Shown piece by piece: positions 34,682 through 43,452 of a stretch of DNA of 64,000 nucleotides; the first letter of the stretch is position 1, and each line of letters starts with the position of its first letter. Origin of the DNA: Nitrospirae bacterium MYbin3 (lineage in GTDB: Bacteria > Nitrospirota > Thermodesulfovibrionia > Thermodesulfovibrionales > Dissulfurispiraceae); assembly GCA_002753335.1 (NCBI GenBank), contig PEAD01000010.1, positions 23,046 to 87,045 of the forward strand. Direction: 5' to 3'. The notes beneath the pieces were generated by a model, which was not told the origin of the DNA, ran no database searches, and was given only the letters and a program-made list of their open reading frames with translations. A program made the translations under genes and the position numbers.

Positions 34682-36133
34682 TCAGTCAACCATCTCCGCT
34701 ATCTGGACACTATCCGGAGAATTTTTATAAACAACGTCCAGAATATCCCGCCTGTGTTTTTCTGGCGAGGCTACAAGAATAGCATCTATATCCAACGATC
34801 CAATCGTTTCGTAACCATAAATAGTCCTGCCCTCGATAGTTTTTCCGTGCTGAATCGGGTTGCGATCTACAAACCCTATCCATGCGGCATTCTGAATCTC
34901 AGGGTCGGACAAGAGGTTTTGCGTGAGCGCGCAAGCCGGAGCCAACAGGATGCGCTTTCCGGCAAGCGACCACCTTTCTGATTGTCCGCCTTTGTGGGTT
35001 ATTTTGAAAGGGCGAACAGAAAATTTGTCCGTATCAAACCCTGCCGAAATATTATTATTTCTAAAATCCACGAAAAACAGATCCGGAATATCAAGCGGGA
35101 TATCACAGCCAAGCCGTTCAATGGCCTTCATGATTTGGTCCATAATGTCCTTGCCCTCTTTGCTTACAGAGGCTATGGCCTCCTTGTAGTAGTGAAAGGC
35201 CTCGATACCATGTTTTTTCAGAAGCAGATACAGTTTTGCATAAGCTTCGATTTGGCCCGAATAGTCATGCCCTGAACGACCCGAAGAGAGCGGCGTGAAA
35301 TCAAAAGTCAACCACACCTGCTGGGGTCGAAGCGCCAGCATGGCATAAGCGAAGCCCGTAATATCATCATCACCGCAATTAGAGTCACAGAAAATATACT
35401 TTACCGCAAGCATGCCTTTGCCTTTGCTTCCGGCAGCAGCATATCGGCTCAGATTCTCGATTACCCTGAGATATTTGTCCTGTCCTCTTAAGGCTTTAAA
35501 TGTGGATGGAGTGCCGGCATCCACAGAGGTGATAACCCAGTAAATAGAACCGTCTGAAATCCCGTCATAAATCGCCTGATGGAATTTGACCGCATTGGTA
35601 TGCATAAGCACCCGTATTCTACGTGTGCGAAAAAAATCCAAATAGGCCTCAAGGTTTTCCAAAAGTGTAGGTTCGCCACCCGCAAAATCCACATGAGAGT
35701 TCCATTGCACATCATCTTGAGAAAACTGTTTCAGAACCGACAGGGCGTCATACTGCTCAGAAAGGTGTAAATCCTCACGCGTGTATGTGCAATAGGTGCA
35801 GCGCAGATTGCAGATGCTGTAATGCTGCAGATCTATATGTCCTAACCCCGAGAATAAGATATCGCCATAGCGTTTCTGCTCAACCATGAGACAGCGTTTG
35901 CAATCCATATCGCTGGCGTCATCGTTAAGCATCCGTATGTATTCTTTCCTCTTACCGACAATAAAGTCCCTGGTTATCATGCCCCGGGAGAGTTCTTCGA
36001 CATTGCAGAACAGTGGCGGCATCAAAGCGCCCCTCGTGCAAGCTCGCAGGCCGTCTACAGCCAAATTCAATCCGCTCTCCAGTTTACAGCAGGTCTTTAC
36101 GGTATCATCAGGTAGAAATTCTTTAAGGGGCAT
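34682..36133 (-). CDS. Radical SAM protein with reversed domain order and C-terminal Rossmann-like module
   Basis: A 483-residue protein. The first 90 residues contain a cysteine-rich SPASM-like segment: C15, C16, C32, C43, C78 and C81, with VDGLRAC and DCKRC. The radical SAM core follows with C108, C112 and C115 (CNLRCTYC) and DFAGGEPTLLE. The last 90 residues form a degenerate copy of the Rossmann-like module (KRILLAPACALT, FVDRNPIQHGKTIEG, DAILVASPEKHRRDIL) lacking the usual Gly triad. Same layout as the protein at 31549-33417. Substrate unknown. Confidence 0.78.
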   Translation of the reverse strand: MPLKEFLPDDTVKTCCKLESGLNLAVDGLRACTRGALMPPLFCNVEELSRGMITRDFIVGKRKEYIRMLNDDASDMDCKRCLMVEQKRYGDILFSGLGHIDLQHYSICNLRCTYCTYTREDLHLSEQYDALSVLKQFSQDDVQWNSHVDFAGGEPTLLENLEAYLDFFRTRRIRVLMHTNAVKFHQAIYDGISDGSIYWVITSVDAGTPSTFKALRGQDKYLRVIENLSRYAAAGSKGKGMLAVKYIFCDSNCGDDDITGFAYAMLALRPQQVWLTFDFTPLSSGRSGHDYSGQIEAYAKLYLLLKKHGIEAFHYYKEAIASVSKEGKDIMDQIMKAIERLGCDIPLDIPDLFFVDFRNNNISAGFDTDKFSVRPFKITHKGGQSERWSLAGKRILLAPACALTQNLLSDPEIQNAAWIGFVDRNPIQHGKTIEGRTIYGYETIGSLDIDAILVASPEKHRRDILDVVYKNSPDSVQIAEMVD

Positions 36134-36141
36134 GCTTGATC

Positions 36142-37260
36142 TTATCCCTGACTATAATAAATTTTTGCTTTCAGCACGGCATCCTCGATGCTCAAGCCGG
36201 CATAATCCTGCACACTGAACCAACGGCCGTTTATATCTCCGTCAAGAAGCGCCCCCAACAAAACACCCGGAATAACGCTTTCCACCGGATGCGCCGCGAT
36301 ATCACCGCCCATATCGGTTCTTAACCAACCCGGATCGGCCAGGGTAATCATAACTCCGGTGCCCTCAAGGGATGGGGCAAGGTCGAAAACGAATTTATCC
36401 AGAGCAGCCTTGCTGCAGGCGTAAGCCATTTCCCCCGGTCTTTTTTGAATACTGCTGGTGATGTTGATCACGCGGCCGAATCCGCGTTGTATCATCTGCG
36501 GAATAATTTCACGGCAGATAAGGACAGGGGCGATCGTATTGACGGCGTAACTCGTAACGAAATCCCCAGAAGGCATAGACCAAAAGCCCGAAGGACAGGG
36601 TGGTGAAACAGCAGCATTGTTAAACACTATATCTATCTGTGGCGCTAAACACGACAGCTCCGAAAGCATCGCCTCCACTTCAGAAGGATTACCGAGTTCG
36701 GCAGCAACAGGCACAACCTTAACGCCAAAGTCGGAGCAAACGTCCACAAGTCCGGCAACATGAGAGGCAGAGCGGCTGTGCGCGATTATGTTTGATCCAA
36801 GTTTCGCCATTTCTACAGCAATCTGCCTGCCCACTCCACGCGCTGCCCCGGTAATAAGCGTCCATTTGCCTTTTACCGTATTATTAAAAATCGACGCCCC
36901 TAACCCTAGGCTATTATCTTGTATCCTTTTGAACGCGCTGAGACTGTTGTATCGTCTGTCATAACAGGAAACAAATACATCTTTAAGCCCCATGTCCCGG
37001 AGTTGCTTATGAATATCTTCATATTTTCTGGCTGTGATTATTACCGTAACTTCCTCGCGCATTTTTCGCAGTTCTTCAGGAGAAACGCACTTTATTCCAT
37101 GAAACACCTTTCCCCACTTCTTTTGCGCATTATCGCATAAAAAATCGGGCTCCCTGCCTAAAAACAGCACAAACTGGCCGAAACAGTCGTCAAAAAGCGC
37201 GCCTGTTCCGAACAGGCATACCTTCTTTGTGCCTATATCATCCTTTAACCGGGACAACAT
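36142..37260 (-). CDS. Short-chain dehydrogenase/reductase with N-terminal Rossmann-like module
   Basis: A 372-residue protein. Residues about 10-105 are the recurring module (KKVCLFGTGALFDDC, FLCDNAQKKWGKVFHG, VSPEEL). Residues about 128-365 are a classical SDR: TGAARGVGRQIA (NAD(P) binding), FNNAAVSPP, ITSSIQ and YACSKAALDKF (catalytic Tyr and Lys). It should oxidise or reduce a sugar or similar hydroxyl. AAAGGAG lies nine bases before the ATG. It overlaps the GT2 gene by 16 bases. Confidence 0.85.
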   Translation of the reverse strand: MLSRLKDDIGTKKVCLFGTGALFDDCFGQFVLFLGREPDFLCDNAQKKWGKVFHGIKCVSPEELRKMREEVTVIITARKYEDIHKQLRDMGLKDVFVSCYDRRYNSLSAFKRIQDNSLGLGASIFNNTVKGKWTLITGAARGVGRQIAVEMAKLGSNIIAHSRSASHVAGLVDVCSDFGVKVVPVAAELGNPSEVEAMLSELSCLAPQIDIVFNNAAVSPPCPSGFWSMPSGDFVTSYAVNTIAPVLICREIIPQMIQRGFGRVINITSSIQKRPGEMAYACSKAALDKFVFDLAPSLEGTGVMITLADPGWLRTDMGGDIAAHPVESVIPGVLLGALLDGDINGRWFSVQDYAGLSIEDAVLKAKIYYSQG

Positions 37261-38654
37261 TGATGCATGCTCCTTTCGGCAAGGTCTTTCCAGGAAATTA
37301 CAGGCAAATCCTGGTTTTGTTTAAGATGCTTTTTCAGTATCATCTTTAATGCATCTTCCTGATCATGTTCGCTGCTCAGTATAATTGCATCAAGGTTCTT
37401 TGATCTTTCAAACAAATCTTCAATTGGATAAACCGGAATATCCAATACCTGCTTGCCAATTCTTGCCGGACTTGAATCAAAACATCCTAGCACATCTATT
37501 CCTGACTGCTGTGCACTCTCTATAATGAGATAAGCATTCAGCATACTGCCCAAGACTGCTATTTTCTTCAAACTATTCTGGGAGTCAAATAAATTCCGTC
37601 CGTTTTGTAGTGCAGACAACCAGTTTCTAAACCCACGCCTGCCACCACCTTTTGCTGACGTCAATTTTAATTGAGAAAAGGCACCAACAGGCACCGAAGG
37701 CTTAAGCCCAAATAGATATAGACATATTTCGAATGGCAATATTGTATCTAATGCCCTATTCTCCGGCATAACATTCTTTTCCCAATTTTTTTTCAGGCTT
37801 GACAGTTTGCTTAATATTTGATTTTTTGTATTGGTTTTAAAAAAAGAATCCTGAGTTCTGAAACGCGTCAGAAAAGCATGAATAGCAGCCAAATGTGGTT
37901 GTAACCTCTTCTTTCGGTAATTATTTTTTAAAAATAATTGAATGGCCTCAATCATCGGATAGCCCTGATCAACATTTCTGGATTCCTGTCCTTTATGTTG
38001 ACGATACCGCAGCAGAGGATCGGCAAGCAATCCGATAGATCCCTGAAGATTCAGTGTAAACAGTATCCAGATATCACCACTTGCAAGATAAGCTGTATCC
38101 TTTGTGCCGAGCCATCTTGAAACAGCTTTAACATAGTCTTGCCGTTTAAAAAGCAGTGTCGGAGCAGGAAGCCAGAACTTTTCATCAAAATATTTCTTTA
38201 TGTACTCGGATGTTCTAAAAACTATATCACCATCGAGTTCATACAAACTGGGCTGAATCAAAACACCGGAATCATCAATGAGTGAAACATTGTTGGATAC
38301 AACCAGAAGCTCAGGATTATTTTCGATGAAGGCAATCTGCCGTTCAATCATAGTCGGCTCCATTATATCATCGTCATGGGCCATGATAATATATTCACCA
38401 CGACCCATGATTGACGAACGTATGTAACTAGTACTCGCATTACCTCCGGAAGGCTGACGAATATATGTCAAACGTGGGTCTTCATAACCCATCACAAATT
38501 CCGCTGTATTATCTGTACTATGATTATCAACAACCAACAGTTCAAAATCGGTATAAGTCTGCGCCAGAATAGCCTCAAGAGACTCTTTAAGAAAGCCACT
38601 TTCGCATCGGTTATGGGTAAGAAGCGCAATCGTAATTTTATAACTGTGATTCAT
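37245..38654 (-). CDS. Family 2 glycosyltransferase with C-terminal Rossmann-like module
   Basis: A 469-residue protein. The N-terminal GT-A domain (about 1-230) shows ITIALLTHNRCESGFL, VVDNHSTDNT and MAHDDDIMEPTM, the DxD nucleotide-sugar site. A helical middle section follows. The last 105 residues form the recurring module (KIAVLGSMLNAYLIIE, CFDSSPARIGKQVLD, VYPIEDLFERSKNLDAIILSS), here at the C-terminus. It overlaps the SDR gene by 16 bases. Sugar donor and acceptor unknown. Confidence 0.85.
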   Translation of the reverse strand: MNHSYKITIALLTHNRCESGFLKESLEAILAQTYTDFELLVVDNHSTDNTAEFVMGYEDPRLTYIRQPSGGNASTSYIRSSIMGRGEYIIMAHDDDIMEPTMIERQIAFIENNPELLVVSNNVSLIDDSGVLIQPSLYELDGDIVFRTSEYIKKYFDEKFWLPAPTLLFKRQDYVKAVSRWLGTKDTAYLASGDIWILFTLNLQGSIGLLADPLLRYRQHKGQESRNVDQGYPMIEAIQLFLKNNYRKKRLQPHLAAIHAFLTRFRTQDSFFKTNTKNQILSKLSSLKKNWEKNVMPENRALDTILPFEICLYLFGLKPSVPVGAFSQLKLTSAKGGGRRGFRNWLSALQNGRNLFDSQNSLKKIAVLGSMLNAYLIIESAQQSGIDVLGCFDSSPARIGKQVLDIPVYPIEDLFERSKNLDAIILSSEHDQEDALKMILKKHLKQNQDLPVISWKDLAERSMHQCCPG

Positions 38655-38688
38655 CCTGTCTTTCTGTTAATTTTTTATGGCAAATTAT

Positions 38689-39642
38689 TCATACGTTCTT
38701 GGATTTTAAAATACAATTTGATTCCTGTATTATTGTATCCTTAGAGCTGAATTTAGGCGAATAACCAATTTTCTCAGCAGACCTGTAATTTGAATAGTAA
38801 ACGCTTTTAAATCCGGTTGCACTATCTTCTCCCAAAGCCTGTTCAATCTTGTATCTCAAGCCGTATTGCGAAAAAAAATATTCGATAATCTCTTTTTTCT
38901 TAACAGGCCTGGCGCTTACGACATCAAAGGCTGCATTAATGCCCCCTGCATTAATGCATTTTACTATCATAGAGAAAAGGTCATCCGGGTGAAGATAATC
39001 CCGAACCATATCAGCCCCGTCGGTAATTAGAATTTTATTATTCATGATACAGTCAATAATGTCCGTGATGAAATAGCCGTCAGCCAGATCCGCAAACCTG
39101 CTGAAATACGAAAATATCCTGAGATCAACTATCTTCAGCCCTTTGAACGCCCTGTGCTTTGCTTCCGCATTAAGCCTGACAACAGCATAATAATCTTCCG
39201 GAGCGATATTATTAACCCTGATACAATTCAGAGAATCTTCTTCTGCAGGAACAGAACATTCCCTGCCGTAAACCGCGCCGCTGCTCAAGCTGATATAAAG
39301 GGCTCCAGGGCAATTATTATTCAGATACCTTAGAACCATATTGTCATACTCTTCGGTAACCGTAAAATATTTCGTATAATCACCCTGCAGCTTCCTTGCG
39401 GTTCCAACCCCAACGCAGTTGATTACCGCATCGTAAGAAGAATCGGCAAAATTATCGTAGCCTTCGTGAATCTCGCAACCGGTTTCGGATATGCCTATAG
39501 AGCGAAGAAAATCACAAACATTACGCTGTGTCCTTGAAAATAAATACAATTTAAAATCTTTGCTGCTGAGGAAATTATTTATCAGTCCTTTTGCTATATG
39601 TGAGGAAGCCCCCAATATTGCTATTTTTATTTTTCCTATCAT
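38689..39642 (-). CDS. NAD-dependent epimerase/dehydratase-family protein
   Basis: About 317 residues; the ATG at 39642 is preferred over a TTG one codon upstream. An extended SDR with KIAILGASSHIAKGLI (variant GxxGxxG), VINCVGVG, SLSSGAVYG, and a Tyr in DYYAVVRLNAEAKHR, near where YxxxK is expected but with an odd spacing. DYLHPDDLFSMIVKCI is typical of sugar-nucleotide epimerases. It likely acts on a sugar nucleotide such as the product of Gmd, as reductase or epimerase, but the substrate is not readable from sequence. Ribosome-binding site is weak. Confidence 0.78.
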   Translation of the reverse strand: MIGKIKIAILGASSHIAKGLINNFLSSKDFKLYLFSRTQRNVCDFLRSIGISETGCEIHEGYDNFADSSYDAVINCVGVGTARKLQGDYTKYFTVTEEYDNMVLRYLNNNCPGALYISLSSGAVYGRECSVPAEEDSLNCIRVNNIAPEDYYAVVRLNAEAKHRAFKGLKIVDLRIFSYFSRFADLADGYFITDIIDCIMNNKILITDGADMVRDYLHPDDLFSMIVKCINAGGINAAFDVVSARPVKKKEIIEYFFSQYGLRYKIEQALGEDSATGFKSVYYSNYRSAEKIGYSPKFSSKDTIIQESNCILKSKNV

Positions 39643-39671
39643 CAATATTTAAGCCAATCCCATATAAATGG

Positions 39672-40958
39672 TTAGCACACTAACGTATTGACATAGTCCG
39701 AATAATACATAGGATTAAAATATCTATGCAGTGAATATTTCTGACATTTTACACATAAAGAATGTGTGTGTCGCAAATTAATAATATCGTCAAGCGAAAT
39801 TTCTAAATAATTATCAGCCAATTTATGATAGGAATAATTGCAACATGGCATAACAGACATATCCCAGTTGATAACCGGAAGCACACGATTTAGCAAACAC
39901 TGCTTATGACGCTCCTTTATTCCATTTTGAATCAACTTCTCTAAGCCTATTAACATTAAATCTCCAGCCTTTTTTGCTTCATCGCTTAACCCCTTGCCTT
40001 CACAATAATCAAAGGCATGATCAGCTAATAACATCGCTAAGACAGGATGAAAACGAAATCCATTTTCTTCACATAATTCTCGCATTTGCTTAGATTCATT
40101 TAGGTTATTCTTATAAACATGATAATAAACTTCCACTATTGTATTCGTCTGATACTTATTTATATATTCGGCTAACAATAAAAGATTCTGGTAGAAAATC
40201 TCCCAACGTCCTCCCTTGTGTGTAATTTCATAATTTTTCTCACCATAACCTGAAACAGAAACCCTGATTTGAGCAGGTGAGGCCTTAATGACATCCTCAA
40301 GATATTTACCGGCATTTAAATTTGATGAAATACCACTTGCTATCCCCAGATTAGTGTTGATCTTTATTATTTCTGACAATTCAGGATTAAGTAATGGCTC
40401 CCCCCAAATATATAAATCAACTAAATATAAAAAGGGAATTTCCTTTATAAGCTTATCTATAACTCTGGAATAATAATCAGCGGTCATGAAACCACCTTTT
40501 TGTGGTAGGTGTGCAGAATCACCTCTGGGACAACTTAAACATCTCAAATTACATACCCCGGAAATTTCTACGGTAGGATAAAAAGGGGATAATTCCTGAA
40601 TATTTATAAAATCCTTGTTTTTTGTTAATCCGGCACTTTCGCATAATGCAAACATTTCTTTATTTTTCTTGTCTACACTTGCAACAAGGATAAAAGAAGA
40701 TTTGCAGGTTTTGGGATTATTTAAAACAATCTTCGGATCAAGAATTGGAACTCCTCCATACTCCGTCCCAATAAGCAAAGGAGAACTATCTAGAAATGCT
40801 TTTACCGGAAACCCATTCCGATTTAAAGCAAGCTTAAAGCCCCTACCCTTTTGTCCTGCACCCCATATATATAAATCGCGTCCCTTAAATAAATCAGATG
40901 CATCTTTTGCGGTATAGACACGATAGTTACCCCGACAAAATGTATTATTGTTTTTCAT
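39672..40958 (-). CDS. Radical SAM/SPASM protein with N-terminal Rossmann module
   Basis: A 428-residue protein. Residues about 25-120 form the recurring module (LYIWGAGQKGRGF, FLDSSPLLIGTEYGG, ILDPK). Radical SAM cysteines are C136, C140 and C143 (CNLRCLSC), followed by LYIWGEPLLNPEL. The C-terminal SPASM-like section contains MPCCNYSYHK and CVKCQKYSLHRYF. It is a paralogue of the protein at 42181-43452, with the same layout and matching ends. AAGGGGG precedes the ATG. The gene is visibly richer in A and T than the genes before 38 kb. Reaction unknown. Confidence 0.83.
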   Translation of the reverse strand: MKNNNTFCRGNYRVYTAKDASDLFKGRDLYIWGAGQKGRGFKLALNRNGFPVKAFLDSSPLLIGTEYGGVPILDPKIVLNNPKTCKSSFILVASVDKKNKEMFALCESAGLTKNKDFINIQELSPFYPTVEISGVCNLRCLSCPRGDSAHLPQKGGFMTADYYSRVIDKLIKEIPFLYLVDLYIWGEPLLNPELSEIIKINTNLGIASGISSNLNAGKYLEDVIKASPAQIRVSVSGYGEKNYEITHKGGRWEIFYQNLLLLAEYINKYQTNTIVEVYYHVYKNNLNESKQMRELCEENGFRFHPVLAMLLADHAFDYCEGKGLSDEAKKAGDLMLIGLEKLIQNGIKERHKQCLLNRVLPVINWDMSVMPCCNYSYHKLADNYLEISLDDIINLRHTHSLCVKCQKYSLHRYFNPMYYSDYVNTLVC

Positions 40959-40989
40959 AGCAATAATTTCCCCCTTGAAATAGAAATTA

Positions 40990-42165
40990 TTAAAAGCATG
41001 AATTTAAAATCAACTCAATGTCCTGCGTTGACAATCTAACGAAATTGCCTATAGTACCGCTAGGCATAACAGAAACACAATTATTAGCTATATCAGCAAA
41101 TTCTGTTTTATTGATAAGACCTATCTCCTGAAGTGTTGAAGGCATCCCTATAGCTTTCAAAAAAAGCTGGAATTTATCTATAGCCACCAATATTGCCTGA
41201 CTGTTTTCCAGCGCACCTTTTTCTATGTCAAAGACTCTATTGGCAAACTGTAAAAATATTTGTTCATTTGTTTTATACACATATTTCATCCAAGCAGGAA
41301 AAATAACAGCCAAAATAGCACCATGAGCCACGGCATACCGTGAGCCAATTTCATGACTAATCTTGTGACTAGCCCAGTCCTGTTTCCTGCCAAAACCTGC
41401 AGTATTATCATGAGCAAGTTTACAGCCCCACATTATTTCCGCGCGTACCTCATAATTATCAGGCTCTTTATCGACAAGAAGAGCGTATTTCATTAAGGTT
41501 TTAACAAGCCCTTCGCAAATTCTGTCGGAGCAATCTACATATGCAGTATTGGAAAAATATCTTTCCAATACATGTGTTATAGCATCAACAATCCCACAAA
41601 ATGTGTGCTGCCGAGGAACCGTAAAAGTAATTTCCGGATTTAACATCGAAAATACAGGGTACATAACAGGGCTACCGCAATCATATTTCACCTTAACCCT
41701 TTCATTTGTAATAACAGCACCATCGCTAGATTCACTGCCAGATCCTGGAACTGTAAGAATAGTTCCAATTTTAAGACTCTTTTGTGGGATTTGTTTTTTA
41801 TTGAAAAAATCAATAAAATCGCCTTCATACGGAACCCCTATTCCAACAGTCTTAGCAGAATCGATAACACTTCCACCTCCAACAGCCAATATAAAATCAA
41901 TCTTTTCTTTCCTACAGATATTTATACCTTCATATATCAACCCTGCCTCTGGATTAGATTTCACCCCGCCAAGTTCAATAAACTCGATTCCTGAAGATTT
42001 TAATGAATTTGCAACTTTTTCATACAAACCATATTTTTTAAAACTCTCACCACCATAGTGTAGTAATATTTTTTTTGAGTATTTTTTTACTTCTTCGCCA
42101 ACAGTTAATTCAACACCCCTTCCAAAAAATATAGTAGTAGGATTACGATAAACTCCACTTAACAT
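40990..42165 (-). CDS. Iron-containing alcohol dehydrogenase-family oxidoreductase
   Basis: A 391-residue group III alcohol dehydrogenase. ILAVGGGSVIDSAKTVGIG is the family NAD(P)-binding loop; TVPGSGSESSDGAVI follows; the metal-binding residues lie in FCGIVDAITHVLERYF and in the His-rich segments KISHEIGSRYAVAHGAILAV. It would reduce an aldehyde or ketone or oxidise an alcohol. Butanol dehydrogenase/YqhD-type members have the same architecture. Between two radical SAM paralogues, it may act on a dehydrogenated or rearranged sugar product. It shares the AT-rich composition of its neighbours. Confidence 0.9.
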   Translation of the reverse strand: MLSGVYRNPTTIFFGRGVELTVGEEVKKYSKKILLHYGGESFKKYGLYEKVANSLKSSGIEFIELGGVKSNPEAGLIYEGINICRKEKIDFILAVGGGSVIDSAKTVGIGVPYEGDFIDFFNKKQIPQKSLKIGTILTVPGSGSESSDGAVITNERVKVKYDCGSPVMYPVFSMLNPEITFTVPRQHTFCGIVDAITHVLERYFSNTAYVDCSDRICEGLVKTLMKYALLVDKEPDNYEVRAEIMWGCKLAHDNTAGFGRKQDWASHKISHEIGSRYAVAHGAILAVIFPAWMKYVYKTNEQIFLQFANRVFDIEKGALENSQAILVAIDKFQLFLKAIGMPSTLQEIGLINKTEFADIANNCVSVMPSGTIGNFVRLSTQDIELILNSCF

Positions 42166-42180
42166 CTGATTGTCCTTTTC

Positions 42181-43452
42181 CTAACTATTTATTAACATAT
42201 TGAATGTATGGTATTTTTTTAGCAGCACTTCGATGTCAAGTCGATGGAGCCCGTGCTTCTGGCATATTTCACATTGTGCTTGATGATGTCGCAAATTTAC
42301 CAACTCATTCAGAGAAATATCCAGAAAATTATTCGCAATTACCGGACCATAATATGTATGACAAAGCGATACTGAAAGGTCCCAGTTAATTATTGGAAAA
42401 ATCCTCTGACACAAGCATGGCTTTTGCGCATCTGCTTTTGCAAACTCCAAGGCATGGTTTAAGTCACACGGTAAGATATCCATTATACTCTTAGCTTGTA
42501 AGCCTATATCTCGGCCCTCACAATAATCAAGGATTTTATCGTAAGGATTTAAATACGCCCATGTAGTGTAAAGTCTTAACCCTAGCCCCAAACAAAGATT
42601 ACGCATATCATCTAAATCCTGCTTTTGATTATTCCGGTAAAGGTGATACAAAACAGCAACTTGGGTTTTGGGATTATATTTGTCGATAAGTTCTTTTAAT
42701 AAATGGAGGTTGTCAAAAAATAACTTCCATGAAGCGCCAATACGACCAGTTTCGTATGATTCCTTATATCCGTTTGTAGAAATAATCAGTTGACTGGGTT
42801 CTGCCTTAATTACATCTTCTAATATGTCTGCCGTTTGTAAATTCGTGGCTACAGTACAAGGAACCAATTTTTCGGTCATTTGAATTATCTCTGGAAGGTC
42901 GGGATTCAAAAAAGGCTCCCCCCAGGTAAAAAGTTCTATATTCATTAAGGATGGCCTTTCGGTAAGCAATTTATTTAATACTCGCTTATAGACCGCTGCA
43001 GTCATATATCCTTCCGGTCGCAAATTCTCCATATTGCCATGGGGGCAACTTGAACATCTTACATTACATTTACCTGCAACATCTATTGCCACTTCAGGGC
43101 GAGATATCCGAACATAACTTAAATAATCATTATTTTTTAACAATCCGGCGTCAAGGCAATCCTTTTCCATCGCATCCTTATGCTGTACAGATGCTATCAT
43201 TATAAAAGCTTTTTTGAATCTGACAGAATTAAAAATCTCCTTTGGATTAATGACCTTTAGATTGTCCGTTATTTTCAATTTAGGATTAATGTCGCAGAAT
43301 GCTTTAACCGTTAATCCGTTTTTATCAAAATATCTTTTTATGATTCGGCCTAAATGTCCGCAACCCCATATATAAATATCACGACCATTAATCAATGTCT
43401 TAAGTTCATCTATTGACAATCCTTGATATGTTTTTAAAGGTATATAAGACAT
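42181..43452 (-). CDS. Radical SAM/SPASM protein with N-terminal Rossmann module (paralogue)
   Basis: A 423-residue paralogue of the protein at 39672-40958. Recurring module at about 22-115 (IYIWGCGHLGRIIKRY, FCDINPKLK, VINPKEI). Radical SAM cysteines C129, C133 and C136 (CNVRCSSC), then LFTWGEPFLNPDL. The C-terminal SPASM-like region (SVSLCHTYYG, CEICQKHGLHRL) aligns with that of the paralogue. Its stop abuts the start of the FkbM gene by zero bases. The pair presumably arose by duplication within the locus. Function unknown. Confidence 0.83.
   Translation of the reverse strand: MSYIPLKTYQGLSIDELKTLINGRDIYIWGCGHLGRIIKRYFDKNGLTVKAFCDINPKLKITDNLKVINPKEIFNSVRFKKAFIMIASVQHKDAMEKDCLDAGLLKNNDYLSYVRISRPEVAIDVAGKCNVRCSSCPHGNMENLRPEGYMTAAVYKRVLNKLLTERPSLMNIELFTWGEPFLNPDLPEIIQMTEKLVPCTVATNLQTADILEDVIKAEPSQLIISTNGYKESYETGRIGASWKLFFDNLHLLKELIDKYNPKTQVAVLYHLYRNNQKQDLDDMRNLCLGLGLRLYTTWAYLNPYDKILDYCEGRDIGLQAKSIMDILPCDLNHALEFAKADAQKPCLCQRIFPIINWDLSVSLCHTYYGPVIANNFLDISLNELVNLRHHQAQCEICQKHGLHRLDIEVLLKKYHTFNMLINS

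Noticed and set aside
34682..36133. Reading the C-terminal segment as a separate methyltransferase
   Set aside because: It lacks a SAM-binding glycine motif and fits better as a degenerate copy of the Rossmann-like module found in the neighbours.
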